Below are positions 31,601 through 43,255 of a stretch of 64,000 bases of DNA, in pieces. The translations under genes and the position numbers were made by a program. Origin of the DNA: Nemopilema nomurai. Lineage: Eukaryota > Cnidaria > Scyphozoa > Rhizostomeae > Rhizostomatidae. The stretch covers positions 1,447,560 through 1,511,559 of the forward strand of contig ML133383.1 of the NCBI GenBank assembly GCA_003864495.1, given 5' to 3'. The notes beneath the pieces were generated by a model. That model was not told the DNA's origin, searched no databases, and was given only the letters and a program-made list of their open reading frames with translations. How positions within the stretch are numbered: the first letter of the stretch is position 1; every line of letters starts with the position of its first letter.

Positions 31601-33768
31601 CCTGGTAACATTAAAAGAGAATATCTGACACAACTCGAATTGGCATTTTGGCACCTTAAAAAAAATTCGCCGTTTCTCACCCAAATACCGAATTTTGAGC
31701 TAGTTTTTATTGCTCTTTAAATTCATAATGTTGCCCCCCTCCAATGCCCAATTTTCAAGAACTTAGCACATTTTTATAGCAAGCTTTTCACAAACAGTAC
31801 CAACCCTATAAGGTCCACGTGACAGAATCCTCTCCACAGCTGAAGTAGCTCTAACTGGCTTTCCCATAGTCTTCGTCTGAATGCGTCCTATCTAGATAAA
31901 CTCATCCTATCTCCCATAGAGGAAGCAGAGAAAGCCAAGGGCTGTGTCCTGGTTCACTGTGCTGCGGGTGTCAGCAGGTTTGTATACATTTAATATAAGC
32001 AAGCTTGTCATGTTCACGTTTGCGATGAAGAAACGGCCTAAAACTCACTCGAAGGAGGCCTTTCTCCCTAAATTAATTGCTAGTACGAAGCTTCGTCGCT
32101 TCATGTGTAAGGGAATGCGTTCAAATGTTCCCTATAGCTTAAATTTCGTCCGTCGCGTTTAGAAACGTGGAGGAGCAACACCCCGCTACTCCGTTTGTGC
32201 ATCCTCTTTGCCCCCATTTGACCACCTGCATAGTTAACAACGAATTGAATAGAGATTATTTTTCGTGTAAATAATTTTCCTCAATGAAGCCCTGCTTTAG
32301 CACACAGAAAGTATCATGTCGCTGCCTCGCTACTGTTACTACATAAAAATTTTCAAACTGTCGACTTATCTTTTCAAAAACACGCTCTATTTAAATGGCC
32401 TTCATTTTCTTACCATCAATAGCCGCATTTACATTGTGATATTTTGTGTTTCTAGATCGTCCACTTTGGTTCTAGCTTATCTGATGAAGCATAAAGACAT
32501 GAACCTGAGAAAAGCACATGAATTCTTAAAGCTTAAGCGACGCAAAGTGAAGCCGAATCCAGGATTCTGGAGCCAGCTCATCAAATACGAGATCAGCTTG
32601 TTTGGAAAGAGCACTATACACATGGTGGAGACTGAAAATGGTGAGAAAGTGCACTTGATAAATCCTTTCGGTCGCATGCCTGATATTACCCTGGGTACCA
32701 GACCCACTATGTATCAAGGAATAGTATCAAGGAATAGTATCAAGGAATAGTATCAAGGAATAGTATCAAGGAATAGTATCAAGGAATAGTATCAAGGAAT
32801 AGTGGGTCTGGTACCCAGGGTAGCCTGATATGAGAGGCTATCTGGTATAACTCCATTTCACAAGATAGCAATGTTTATTTTGCGTTATAAATGATCCTTG
32901 TTTGATGATAAGAGAAGTAGTAACTATCATAAAACTTTTTTCTATTAGCTTCCTCGGAGGAATCTGCTGACGAGCGTACTGGTGAGTATCCGAAAGCTTT
33001 ATTGATTCTAATAAGAACCTTCTAATTTGTTAGCCATTTTCATTATTATCATTTCTCATCCTTGCAAAGACATTCTGACTAAACGGCTATTCGACTCCAA
33101 CTATAGGAAAAACGTGTACAAACTTAACTTCATTAACTTCACAGAAGGCTTCTCGTCTTTATTAATACCTTTTTTAGTCTAGATTGACAATAAATCCACA
33201 GGAATTCTAATTTTCTGTATTTCCGTATTTTTGAGACATCGGATGGAAAGCGCAGCTTTACAATAAATTTTAAAATAATAGCTACGACGGGCCACATGGT
33301 AGATAAATTAGGACAGAATAGCCATTTGTTGATATTGAATTATTCCATTGACATATCCATGAGATATGATAATTTACATTTGTACTGGTTATGTCTTAAC
33401 CGATTATGTAGTCTAAATGGTATATGTCTTAATCTGGTAATTCACGGATATGTCAATGAAATTATTTAAAGTCAAAAAATGACTAATCTGTCTTAATTTA
33501 CCTACAATGTGGCTCGTCGTAGCTATCATCTTAAAATTCCGTATTTTCATTCAGACGTTATAAGCAATTCGTAAGAATTTCTTATCTTCTTGTCTTTCCT
33601 TTGTTTACAAGTTATTGAAAGCTTAGATATGTTTCTGTTTTTACATTTCTATCCACAGCACTAATACCTGATATTTATAAGACTGAGAAAACTAGCCGAA
33701 AACTGGAATTAGAAAGATACGCCGAAAAGAAATTCATACACCAAAGAGATTTATCTAAGAGAGTATAG
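28655..33768 (+). CDS. Atypical dual-specificity phosphatase, copy 1
   Basis: Six exons: 28655-28886, 31157-31288, 31920-31977, 32456-32640, 32949-32981 and 33659-33768; 249 residues, phases consistent. It should dephosphorylate phospho-Tyr and phospho-Ser/Thr. Catalytic features seen: the signature HCAAGVSR split across exons 3 and 4 (Cys nucleophile, Arg), and the general-acid loop VPVGDAG- form (IPVGDAGECD). After the signature come STLVLAYLMKHKDMNLRKAH and NPGFWSQLIKYE, then IPDIYK near the end. This series is typical of the DUSP14/18/21 group. The N-terminus is unusually Cys-rich (MICTCGFESCGKFCCNRPCS), and the C-terminal tail is longer and more basic than in copy 2. No MAP-kinase-binding rhodanese domain, so it is an atypical DUSP. 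The substrate cannot be read from sequence. Confidence 0.85.
30762..31045. repeat. Possible GC-richer repeat with ATC and poly-C runs
   Basis: Within DUSP copy 1 intron 1. A segment beginning CACTGGCGGCGCCAGCCACC and ending GATGGCGCCACTACTGG has partly inverted ends and holds an ATC microsatellite (about 30895-30950) and a C run (31004-31020). It could be a short transposon; the evidence is weak. Confidence 0.35.
32687..32822. mobile_element. Fold-back element: 24-bp perfect arms, 13-bp tandem core, 9-bp target duplication
   Basis: Arms start TACCCTGGGTACCAGACCCA and are perfectly inverted. The 88-bp loop is about 6.8 copies of GTATCAAGGAATA. The element is flanked on both sides by GCCTGATAT (32678-32686 and 32823-32831). 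It lies 46 bp after the exon 4 donor of DUSP copy 1. The arm sequence recurs in degenerate form at about 59357. Confidence 0.85.
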
Positions 33769-35298
33769 TTAGTGTAAAACCGAAATTATTACTTTTATTT
33801 TACTGTTCATTTTATGTATAATATGTTGTTGGTGCGTTTATGTGATCGTTTTGTATTGGATTGGCTAAAAGTTTTTCTATTCTGATTTGATTATGATAGA
33901 AGTGTTTTACAGCTTCTAGGCCAAGACATTGTTGCAATCCAAAGTGCAAAAGTCAACAGTTTTTGTCTATGTTGATAAATACTACCTTAGCTGGTATTAA
34001 CTTTATCAAAATGTTATGGCTGACATAGTTCTATATGCCTAATGCATAAAATGTTCTATTTGAAATTCACTTTCGACAAGATCTCAAACGTCTATTTCCA
34101 GCTACCGAGACTCATTTGTCTTGCAGTCTAACTTTTGCCAAAATGAAATTGCATCTTTGTCGGTCATCAAAGTTTGTTTAGTATTTTAACTAATTTATAT
34201 TGAAGAGATAATTGGGTATTAATTATCGTGGTATAGATTTGAATTAAAGTTTTATCCGGGTGTTTTGGAATAGAAAATAATATTTGTTCTATATTTTAAC
34301 TTTATGTTTTAAGGGGTTTTTGAATAGTGAAGTTGTTTACTCTTGCAATATTTTTACTATGAGGAACATTTTTCCTATCTACCTATATATGGCTTTAGCA
34401 AACACTTTTGACGCCCCAGATAATCCTTAAAAGTATTTCCAAGATGAAGAGATTTTTATGGAGGAAAATCTAACGCAGCTGAGTTGCATCGAAATATCGA
34501 AATGAAAACACAGTTCTTTCGTCATTTTTCTCTCCAAGTCAAATGAGCCCTGCCATTTTCATTTGAAAATCACCACACGTTGATAAAGCAGCAGCTGCGT
34601 AGCAATATAAGAATTTTAGACATCGATAAGTGATTCGTGATATTAGTGCTATGTGTGCTTACAAGACGATGTTTTATTTTGTCTTATATTGTCTTATATC
34701 CTTCTCTCACATCCACATTTGCATACCATTCCATATAGAGTTATATAAAGACCTTCTCCTGTCTTGTTAAGCGTTAGGGGTAGCTTAGAGTAATATATAG
34801 GACTATGGATTATAACACTGCTGTTGGAACAGAATTTATATTGGGGGCTGCCTATTGTATTCCCTCTTATTCAGTAAACCGTTATAAAAGAAACATACTG
34901 CAGTTTCTACGGGCCTGTATAACAAAATTCATTGTGTTGCTACAGTTTTGTAGGTGGCTGTGCAAAATAGCGAAGGAAAAACTTCCTCAAATGGCCGAAA
35001 CAACAGTCAGAAATTATTCTACAGATATCGTATTTGGAAAGTTATATGAAATAGGGAACCTTCCTCCAAAGTTACAAAAATTACCCACTTAAAGACAGGA
35101 AATGTGGCAGAGCGACACCTCAAATCCTATTCTGAAGGTCACTACAGCATTTGGTATAATGTTATTGTCGATTCTATGATTCAGTTTGAAAATGTTGGGC
35201 AATTGGCATTGCCACCTTCCAAGAAAGGTTACCCTGTAGCGACGCTGTTGCCATGCCACCATTTTCGCCGACTCGAGGCTAGTTGTTGTTGTTATTCA
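33769..35298. other. Intergenic region between the DUSP copies
   Basis: AT-rich. A 95-codon frame starting ATG at 34805 is present but has no recognisable features. Promoter and 5' UTR of DUSP copy 2 must lie here; I see no clear TATA element. Confidence 0.4.
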
Positions 35299-37806
35299 AT
35301 GGCGGAGCCGTCAAGGAGTCTCGGGGCAAAGAAGTTGGCAAAGCTTGCAGGGAGATTCGATGCAGCTGAAGTAGTGCCGCTCCTTTTCATTGGAAGCCTT
35401 GCAAGCAGCCATGATTCGAGTTTTTTTAAAGCAAAAAATATCAGGACAATCGTGAATGGTGAGCGATGACAATAGGAATTTGATTGTTTGTTTACTATTT
35501 CGAATAATATTCTATATATTGTTGTATCTATTTATTATATGTAAATTGACGTTTACGTTGATATCTCAATAAATTTGCAGGACAGTAATGATAGGAAATA
35601 ATGGGGAAAATGAGTTCTGAAGAAAGAAATGCTACCGTTGTGCTTTTTTTAACTTGCATGCCTTTCATGAATTCAATAAATTAATTTTATATTTTCTAGC
35701 CAGTAATATGAACCCAGAAAGATTATTCTGGTCACCTTATCTAAGGGAAATATTTGTACCAGTAAGCGATGCGCCTGGAAGTGACATTCTCCAATACTTT
35801 GATACTGTTGGTCAAAAAATCGGTATGCATTTTTATCATATTGTGACTTGCAATTAAAGACTTTGATTTAAAATCCTAAATTGAGTGGTGTAATCCCTAA
35901 GTTGTATAAATTTGACTATTCTAATGTTATGTTTCACATACTAGCTATTTTTGCATTGTGATATGTATGAGTTGACTCACAGTATTTACCAATTAGTTGT
36001 TAAAACAGTGTGCATATGGAAATAGCGATTTGGTAGCTGCCAGTTTACATAATTCTGAGGGCTTGATTACTTGTGAAGTTTGCAACATTTTTATAATATT
36101 TTGGAGGTTGGTGACAAGATATTAAAATAGATTAAGACTATAAAATAAAGTTTATTTTTTGACAGATGAAGCTATGAATTCACAAATTGCAGTTCTTGTC
36201 CACTGTGCAGCTGGAATAAGCAGGTTGGCATAAGCCTTTTTTGTCTTATTTTTTTCTTATCTTCCAGGCAAAATAGTTATTTTGACATACTTCAGATCCC
36301 TTTTTATCCTGTTTTTCATTCCAGTTGGTTAGTTATATATATATTAGCTCTTTGTCATTTTCTGAAATTTACAATTCTGACAAAAAAGACAAAGAAGTGT
36401 TTTAAGTATTGAAAACTCCATCTTGACATCTGAATTTATTTCCCTAGTTTTTTTCCAGATCTGCAAGCCTTGTGTTGGCATATCTTATGAAGTACAGAAA
36501 TATGAATCTTAAGGAGGCTCATTCACTGCTGAAATCAAAGCGGAGAATAGTTCGTCCAAATATTGGATTTTGGAAACAGCTTATTGATTATGAATTCAAA
36601 CTGTTTGGAACAATTTCTGTTAAGATGATCACTTGCCCTGCTGGTAAGGAATTTGCCTTTGTAGGAGAAACAAATGTTCAAATTATTCCTCTGTTCAGTT
36701 TTCCAGCCCATTACAAATGACCACTGAATTTAGATTTTATAACTCAGTTATTGACTTAAGCATTTCAAGAATGTTTGTAGTGTCCATTTGTAGTGTACAA
36801 CTGTAGTGTCCATTGTCCAACATAATCATGTCTTCCACTGTATAGTTGCCATTCACACCTGTTATTGCCTATGTATCTATAGTTCTGTTATCAACAACAC
36901 TTTCATAGTATCCCCTTGCTTTCTATGTATACGCCCTGTAATTATATTTAGTTAGTTGGAATCAAGATGGGCAATAGACACATCATCTCTTCTCTTGCTC
37001 CGTGTTCTATGCACGTAAAAATAAGACTTTCTAGGCCTAAAAATGACATGTCAATCAATGGATTGAATTATTAGTGTACGAACAGCACCTTACAATCACA
37101 ATGATTTTTAATTTGTGCCCATGAATAAATGTTATGTTTATGTACAGTTCTATTACCTGTTTTCCCTTTAACTTATGCATTATTCCCACTTTGTTTCTTT
37201 TATTTCAGTCCAGGCAGATGATGGTAATGGTAAATTAGTTGGTGAGTCATTTCTGGTTGAGTTTTAAAAACCTCTTTTCCTGTTTTTGAGCTAGTATGGA
37301 AGACAGAGATTTATTTCATTTCTCCTTTCAGTTAGGCTATTCTTGCAAAATGTTGGCTTTTGCTCGCAAAATCATTATGCAAAAGGCATTAACATGATGG
37401 CAATTCTCCACGAGCAGTGACTCATTTAACTTTGTATCATCTTGCATCTATAAAACAAATCAACGAGTCCATCTGAGCAACACTGATTATGCACACTTTG
37501 TCTCTAATGTCACTCTCAAGTGACTCATTCCCTTTCAAGTCAACACAGGCATTTCTCATACAAGGAAATTTAAGTTGCTTGCATTTAGTAAAAGATGCCC
37601 TTTTCACATATGCAAACAGTTTGAATTTTATTTCTTCCTTTCAAATCATTGCAGAGTATAACCACATATTTAATCTTCAGTGTATTTAATCATACATTTA
37701 GCCTTTAACTTGTCAACTGGTTTAAAGATCATTAGCTCTTAACACCCATTTTATAGTCACTATTCCTGATATTTACGAAGAAGAGTATAAGAACATGGTG
37801 TTATAA
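35299..37806 (+). CDS. Atypical dual-specificity phosphatase, copy 2
   Basis: Six exons: 35299-35458, 35700-35822, 36166-36223, 36459-36643, 37209-37241 and 37757-37806; 202 residues. Exons 3, 4 and 5 are exactly the same length as in copy 1 (58, 185, 33) with the same phases, so the pair arose by gene duplication. The catalytic signature is HCAAGISR, the acid loop is VPVSDAPGSD, and the later motifs are YLMKYRNMNLKEAH, NIGFWKQLIDYEFKLFG and IPDIYEEEY at the C-terminus. This is the DUSP14/18/21 pattern and closer to the vertebrate tail than copy 1. The start was chosen at TCAATGG; an in-frame ATG at 35176 would add 41 residues including a Cys cluster (ASCCCYS), reminiscent of the Cys-rich N-terminus of copy 1. 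Both copies look catalytically competent. Confidence 0.85.
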
Positions 37807-38688
37807 GGTTGAAGAGTCAGCAATTTGATCTGGACCCTTACTCAAGGATTGCCTGCACCTTGGAACAGCATCATTGTTTCCTTGGCAACGAAAGTTCACT
37901 ACATTACTTGGCAAGTTGGCAATGTCTGATATGTATATAGTAAACCATCTTTTTAAGGAATACCATTTAGTTAAGCTGGCTAGAATGGCAAGTATTTGAC
38001 ATTTTTAAGTTTCATTCTTTCAAAGAGCAGGTCCTAGTTAAAGAAGTAATGTTAATTAAAATGACAACTAAAGCATTGCGCTAAGGATTAAAGAACAAGG
38101 ACTAAAAAATGGAGCATGGGAAGATTTATTTGTAAGAAACAATATATGTTGTAAATAATGTATGTATAAGCTATTGTTGATTAATACTTCTATTGAAGTT
38201 TAACCTGAAGTGATTTTGAAAACCGAACCCTAATTGGAAAGAAAATTTGTATCTTAGAGTTTTCATTAAACTTTGCAGTGCTTTTCAAGTATCTGTTGTC
38301 AAAAGTGCTTGTAATAAGAGTAATATAGAAAATCAACACAGTTATAAAGTCACAGTTATAAAGAAAATTATTGTAAACTATTGTTGGTGTCACATTGTTA
38401 CTAGACTACCAGATAAATTGTAAATATAAAGATTTTTTATGAAGCTGCCTCTTCAAATTTTCGTATTGTGAACGTGTAAGATTCTATGCAAGTTGAAGTC
38501 TGGTATGATGTCATGGCAATTATTTTTCATAACTCAGGCATAAAGTCACTTTTTGCCGACTGCAACAGCAAAAAGCCATGAAATCATAGTATTCGGTAGT
38601 GAAACGAAAGAGACAATGGAAATGATGACATTCATGACTTCAAAACCTATCATTTCATTGCCGTATGTGTATATGTTGAATAGAAGTC

Positions 38689-41462
38689 TCATTTATTGTT
38701 ACTCATAGGTATGATACATGCATAAAAGCTCCTTTCCTTTCTCGGCATGGCTGCTTGTGGAAGCTTTGGTCTGAGGTAATTCAAGAACTCTTTGCTGCGT
38801 TTGCTAGGTCTATCACGCGCCTCAACCTTGCATTCCTTTTTACCAGGGACATCATTGGTATTTTGAGTCTTTTTAGTTGAAGTACAAGAGATGCTTCTTC
38901 TGATTTTCTTTTTTCTTCGATTGAGAACTTGCAAGTGCCCAGTTGAAGTCGAGTTTCCTTCCCACGGTTTTTTGCTCTATGGCAAGAAAATCCGAGTTGT
39001 GGCAGAATGAATCAGAAAGCACAAAATGAGAAAGAGAAGCAACTGAAGAATATGTTCCAAGTTTAAAATAAATGTAGTTTTGTATTTCTTGTTCTGAAAT
39101 AATCTGAAATAATGATATACAAATTCAGCCATGATTTCTTAGTTCACACTCAATAAATATAATTTGCAGCTCATTCCATGACAATCATATTAATTTAGTT
39201 AAGCTTAAGAGAGAGAAATAAAACGATAATTTGTTAAGCCGACCTTTTGATATGCTTTTAGCCCCATAAACTTAAAGACACTGCTATTCTTTCTTATTAA
39301 TTCATTTTATATGTTTTCATTGCATCTTCTTTCGGTGCAAAAGCATTAACTCTATGATTCAACCATGGATGTGCCGATGGGGGCGTGGGGGGTCGTGGGG
39401 GAGCCCCAATGTCTGGAAATCAACCAGAAAGTCGATCATGCATTGGGGAACTTAACGTTAATTGGGAACTTGAAACTGTTAAACAAATTTTCTGTGGAGA
39501 AAAGTTGGTCAAAAAGGGATAGTTGGTCACCTTTTTCTAAACGCCCCCCCCCCCCCCGAATCTAAATGGTCTAGGTACGTTCTAGTTCACTGCATTCAAC
39601 CAAGTATCATCTAGCTGCCACTCGATAATCATTTATTGGCACTCACCATTGGATACTCTAGAATCTCTTTCAAAGAAGGCAGCGTTATGCTTGGGATGTT
39701 GAAGCTCCTAGCTGCAATTTTTTCCTCGACTTTCTTCGTTGCCTCACTCATCCCATCAATCGATCCAACTCTTAGGCAACCCAACTCCTCTTTTAGGCCA
39801 TTTTTTTCTTCAAAGTTCAAGTTGTAGCATACAAAACTGGCCTTTGATATACTTTTGTGCTTTCTTTTGATCGCTTTTATTTTCGTCAAAACTTGGGAAC
39901 AACAAACTGGAACTGATATATCTTTTGGAATGGTCGGTCGTCTGTCTCTTGACACCAGTTCTGTGCTTTCCTTCAATATTTTAAACGTTACTTCCTTGCG
40001 ATATCTGAAAAATTGGTATTTGGTTAACTATTTCAGAGTTATTAATTGTACACTGTTCATCATGATTTGATATCAAAGTTTTCTTAATAATAGTTTTCCC
40101 CGATAACCACGATTCTACATTTAAGTCGTTAAACGCTAACTGAACTTTTCGAAAATCTCCAAGACTAGCATGCATCAAATTTCAAACACGAGTTTCACAT
40201 TGTCACTGGGTTTCTAAATGACATACTGTTAAATGCGAGCCCAAAGGTTTTACCTTAAGCTACTAACATTCTTTTGCACTGGTTAAGTCAGTTCTTAAAG
40301 ATAGTTGTATCATATTTGGCAAGTTTTATGCCATCAATCTTAATCTATTTACCTTTTAATGTGGTCTTCAGGTGATGGGCAATGCTTGAAATTATCGCAA
40401 AAACGTTCTACTTTTCCTTCGCTTTTGGCGCGATTGTTACTGCCGCTCTCTACTCTTGTTTTCGGCACCATTTCTATAGAAGCCCAATTCTGGCTGCACG
40501 CTTTGTGTCTTTGCTGGCCAAACGTCCCTGAAACATCGTTGACGACTCTGTTGGAGCGTCTCAAATGCCTTTGTATGTTGATGATGTCATCCGCAAGCAA
40601 GTCTATTCTGTGTGATGTATTGTCACAGCAAACCTGTTTGATCATCGTTTAAGATAAACGTTGTTCGACTCAAAGACGTTCAATAAAGTATTCTGTTGCC
40701 TTATTCGTGCAGTGCTCAAGATGAAATTAACTGCAAAACCTAATTTAGCTTTCTTTAGATTCTGTAGAAGAACATCAGAGCAGATATGATGCTTGACTTC
40801 TCCAGTTAATTGGTTACACATTTTGCCAAAATTTATCTGCTGCAAACTAGTTAGTGCTTGCTTTGAAAGTAACGGGGATAATTGTTCTTAAAGTAGAGTC
40901 TCACCAACTAGAGAGCCATAGGAGAGTAGAGTTTGAAGTAGACCCCGAGAATCGTCAACTAAATCTTTAGTCCCGTCATAATAATCTGAGATGTCCTCAA
41001 AGGCTCTAACAGGAAGATAATTACTTTCGAAAATTTAGAGGATCAAGCATTATTAAGGCATAATACCCATGTGAATATTAAATTCTCTACCTTCCATGGT
41101 TGCAAATATTCACATTTGCTTTCCTTTTTCTTCTTGTTACAATAACTACCAACATTTTCTTTCATTCCATGGGCATCTTCGCTCAGCGCCAGCAGTGCTT
41201 TGACAATCGTGGCATTTTCACTTTCTTGTATCAGCTTTTTGCTTGAAAATTGCTCAAGACAATAAAGCATTGGATTAGAATCTTCATACATCTCCACCCA
41301 ACATTGCAAGTCAAGTTTGCGTGTGGATCCGGTAATGATGACGTCACATTTGAAGTTCAGGTGGACTGATAAAAGTGTGACGTCACTGAGATGTCCTGAG
41401 TTAATTTTCACTGATTGATCTACAATAATGTTCTTGATGCGTCGATAGAGGATCAAACAAAG
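38689..41462 (-). CDS. Candidate minus-strand gene, unrecognised
   Basis: Several minus-strand open segments have good splice sites: 41091-41462 (acceptor cttag, donor AAG|gtagag), 40905-41005 (FEDISDYYDGTKDLVDDSRG, donor TTG|gtgaga), 40353-40633 (acceptor aaacag, donor AAAG|gtaaat), 39647-40004 (acceptor tttttcag, donor ATG|gtgagt) and a basic last exon at 38689-38934 with stop TGA. I could not make all phases agree, so exons are missing or misplaced. The product seems soluble and lysine-rich near the end. The segment 41091-41462 has LQCWVEMYEDSNPMLYCLEQ and ALLALSEDAHGMK. I recognise no family. It lies tail-to-tail with DUSP copy 2 and head-to-head with the thiolase. Confidence 0.45.
39647..40004 (-). 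CDS. Best-supported exon of the minus-strand candidate gene
   Basis: 358 nt open in a single frame between a strong acceptor (accaatttttcag) and a canonical donor. It encodes YRKEVTFKILKESTELVSRD, KIKAIKRKHKSISK, and LGCLRVGSIDGMSEATKKVE. A polar, lysine-rich segment with no recognised domain. Confidence 0.5.
40353..40633 (-). CDS. Second candidate exon of the minus-strand gene
   Basis: Encodes VCCDNTSHRIDLLADDIINI, followed by a basic polar region and CPSPEDHIK before the donor AAAG|gtaaat. Frame is open across 281 nt. Confidence 0.45.
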
Positions 41463-42295
41463 CTAAGCTGGATTTTACGTGACGGTTTCCATATTTCCTC
41501 TTCCGACACTGCAAGGCTATCAATACAGATACCGTGAATTTCTATTAAAATTGTAGAAAAGGTAAAAAAATAACCGACTTGCAAATAAAGTCTGAACCAA
41601 AAATCCAAAAAAGAACCAGAGAAGGGTACAAAAGATCTGCATAGCCTCCCAACAATGAAATTCGTAGGGCTATGAAAGTTATAGCAATCATTAAGTTAAT
41701 AGAAGTAATACACTACTCAATTGTTTAGGTATGCTTTTGAATTTTTTTTTGCAGCAATGTAAAGATTAGAAAAAGGGCTTCAAGCACAAAAGCTTAAAAC
41801 GTTAAATGGCATGCACTTGAAAAAGCTATATATAATAATGACCACGCATTTTTGTCAGCTGTTCATTTTGTCATCTTTGTTAATTTTACTACGTTTACTT
41901 ACTCTGAGGTTACCGCTGTTTAAGACAGCCAATTGTAGTTCTGCAGTTTCCCGCAACTGACTTTGTTTAGTTGAAATGAGTGCTAGAATTAATATACTAA
42001 GCACGGCAGGGTGATAGTGTCAGTAAAACCAGAAACTTGACACTAAATGACAAATCAAACGATATTTGCTCAAGATCCGTTTTATATACTGGCTCTTATT
42101 ACGACGTTACGTGGGATCATTGTGCCATATATTTCTCGTTTTTTTTGGAAAAAATCGCGCACCCACAAAAAGAGTGGGGCAAAAGTTCAGTGACGTAGAT
42201 CCCGGAATGAATGTACTTATCCAAATCTAAACAGAATACTAGTACACTAACAGTAGCACGTTAGATCCACGTTCAGTAATCGTAGAAACAGCAAG
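41463..42295. other. Non-coding stretch upstream of the minus-strand candidate
   Basis: AT-rich, no exon supported. The 5' end of the minus-strand gene probably lies here. Confidence 0.3.
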
Positions 42296-42535
42296 ATGCT
42301 TGGTCAATGCTTTGTGTTTGGATGTGGCTATTCGAGCGACAAAGCCAGCAAAGAACGTGGGATCTCTCTTCATCAAACACCTTTTGTGATGACAAGAGAC
42401 TTGCTGAAAAGAGATCAAGAGAATTGTGAGTAGATTTCGATAGGACGAAGCGAGCCAACTGGATCCTACGAAGCACTCCGCTATCTGCTCACAGCGTTTC
42501 CAGCCAGACGACTTCGCTGGCTCAATGGTTAGCTT
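42296..42535 (+). pseudogene. Decayed THAP-type zinc-finger domain
   Basis: ATG at 42296 starts MLGQCFVFGCGYSSDK, then KERGISLHQTPF, the beginning of a THAP (C2CH, DNA-binding) domain as found in P-element-type transposases and their host derivatives. A stop occurs after NCE (about 42432). The rest of the domain continues in other frames: RANW, then DPTKHSAICSQRFQPDDF. At least two frame changes are needed. The usual Cys-X2-His ligand reads CSQR, so a zinc ligand is also lost. Probably a transposon-derived relic. Confidence 0.65.
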
Positions 42536-42559
42536 ACCAGGTTTTAGGGCCATGTGAAA

Positions 42560-42780
42560 GCCCAGTGACGCATTTGCCTATGGGCCCTCTGAATCTGGGC
42601 CCAGGGGCCCCTTGGGTTTTTCAATTTCAGGGAGCCCCAAGCAAAACTTTATAAGGCCGTATAAAGTGCTGTTGATAAATTAAGTGGCATGACGCGAAAT
42701 TCTTTGGCATATTCTAGGAGGCCCCATAAACTTTGGGCCCAGAGCCCCTGTGAAATCCGTCTTAGAGAGGGATGACAAGA
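42560..42780. repeat. Dispersed repeat with GGGCCC-rich segments (copy 1)
   Basis: Starts GTGACGCATTTGCC and shares order and short motifs (GGGGCCCC..., AGTGCTGTTGAT, AAATTTCTTTG-like, AGGGGCC) with 48962-49165. Likely an old non-autonomous mobile element. Confidence 0.55.
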
Positions 42781-43255
42781 CATAGGGGTTTCAGTGTCTC
42801 TCCCTATCAAGGCAGTTCTCGAATGTAAGAGTGAAGAGCAAGTCGGTGTGTATTCAAGGCCCAGGCCTAAGAAGACAATAAGCACGTTAGAACATCGGAG
42901 GATGTGAACTATTTTGATTAATCAATTTTATCATAGAGTAAGGTCTTCTTTTTGAAAAGGTCTTCTTTTTGGCGCAACCTTTCTGAAGTTTTGAAGAGGC
43001 TGGTGACAATAAGGAGAGAGGGAGTAGTAGTCGGTTGATTGGAAATTTTTGGAAAATCAATAATAAGTCAATTTAATAGGGTGTTTGAGTAATAACGGGA
43101 AGGGTTGAAGAAACATCTGACGAAATTGTGCCTCTCAGCCTCGTTCCCATCCTATGACAGATAAATGAACTTTGGACCCCATATGTAACTCTCTATCCCA
43201 TCCAAATTTTTAGAACTAACACTGGTTTTTCTACTTTCATCGCCAAACTACGATT

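Noticed and set aside
34805..35092. 95-codon frame before DUSP copy 2
   Set aside because: No domain and no splice link to the DUSP exon; kept only as intergenic.
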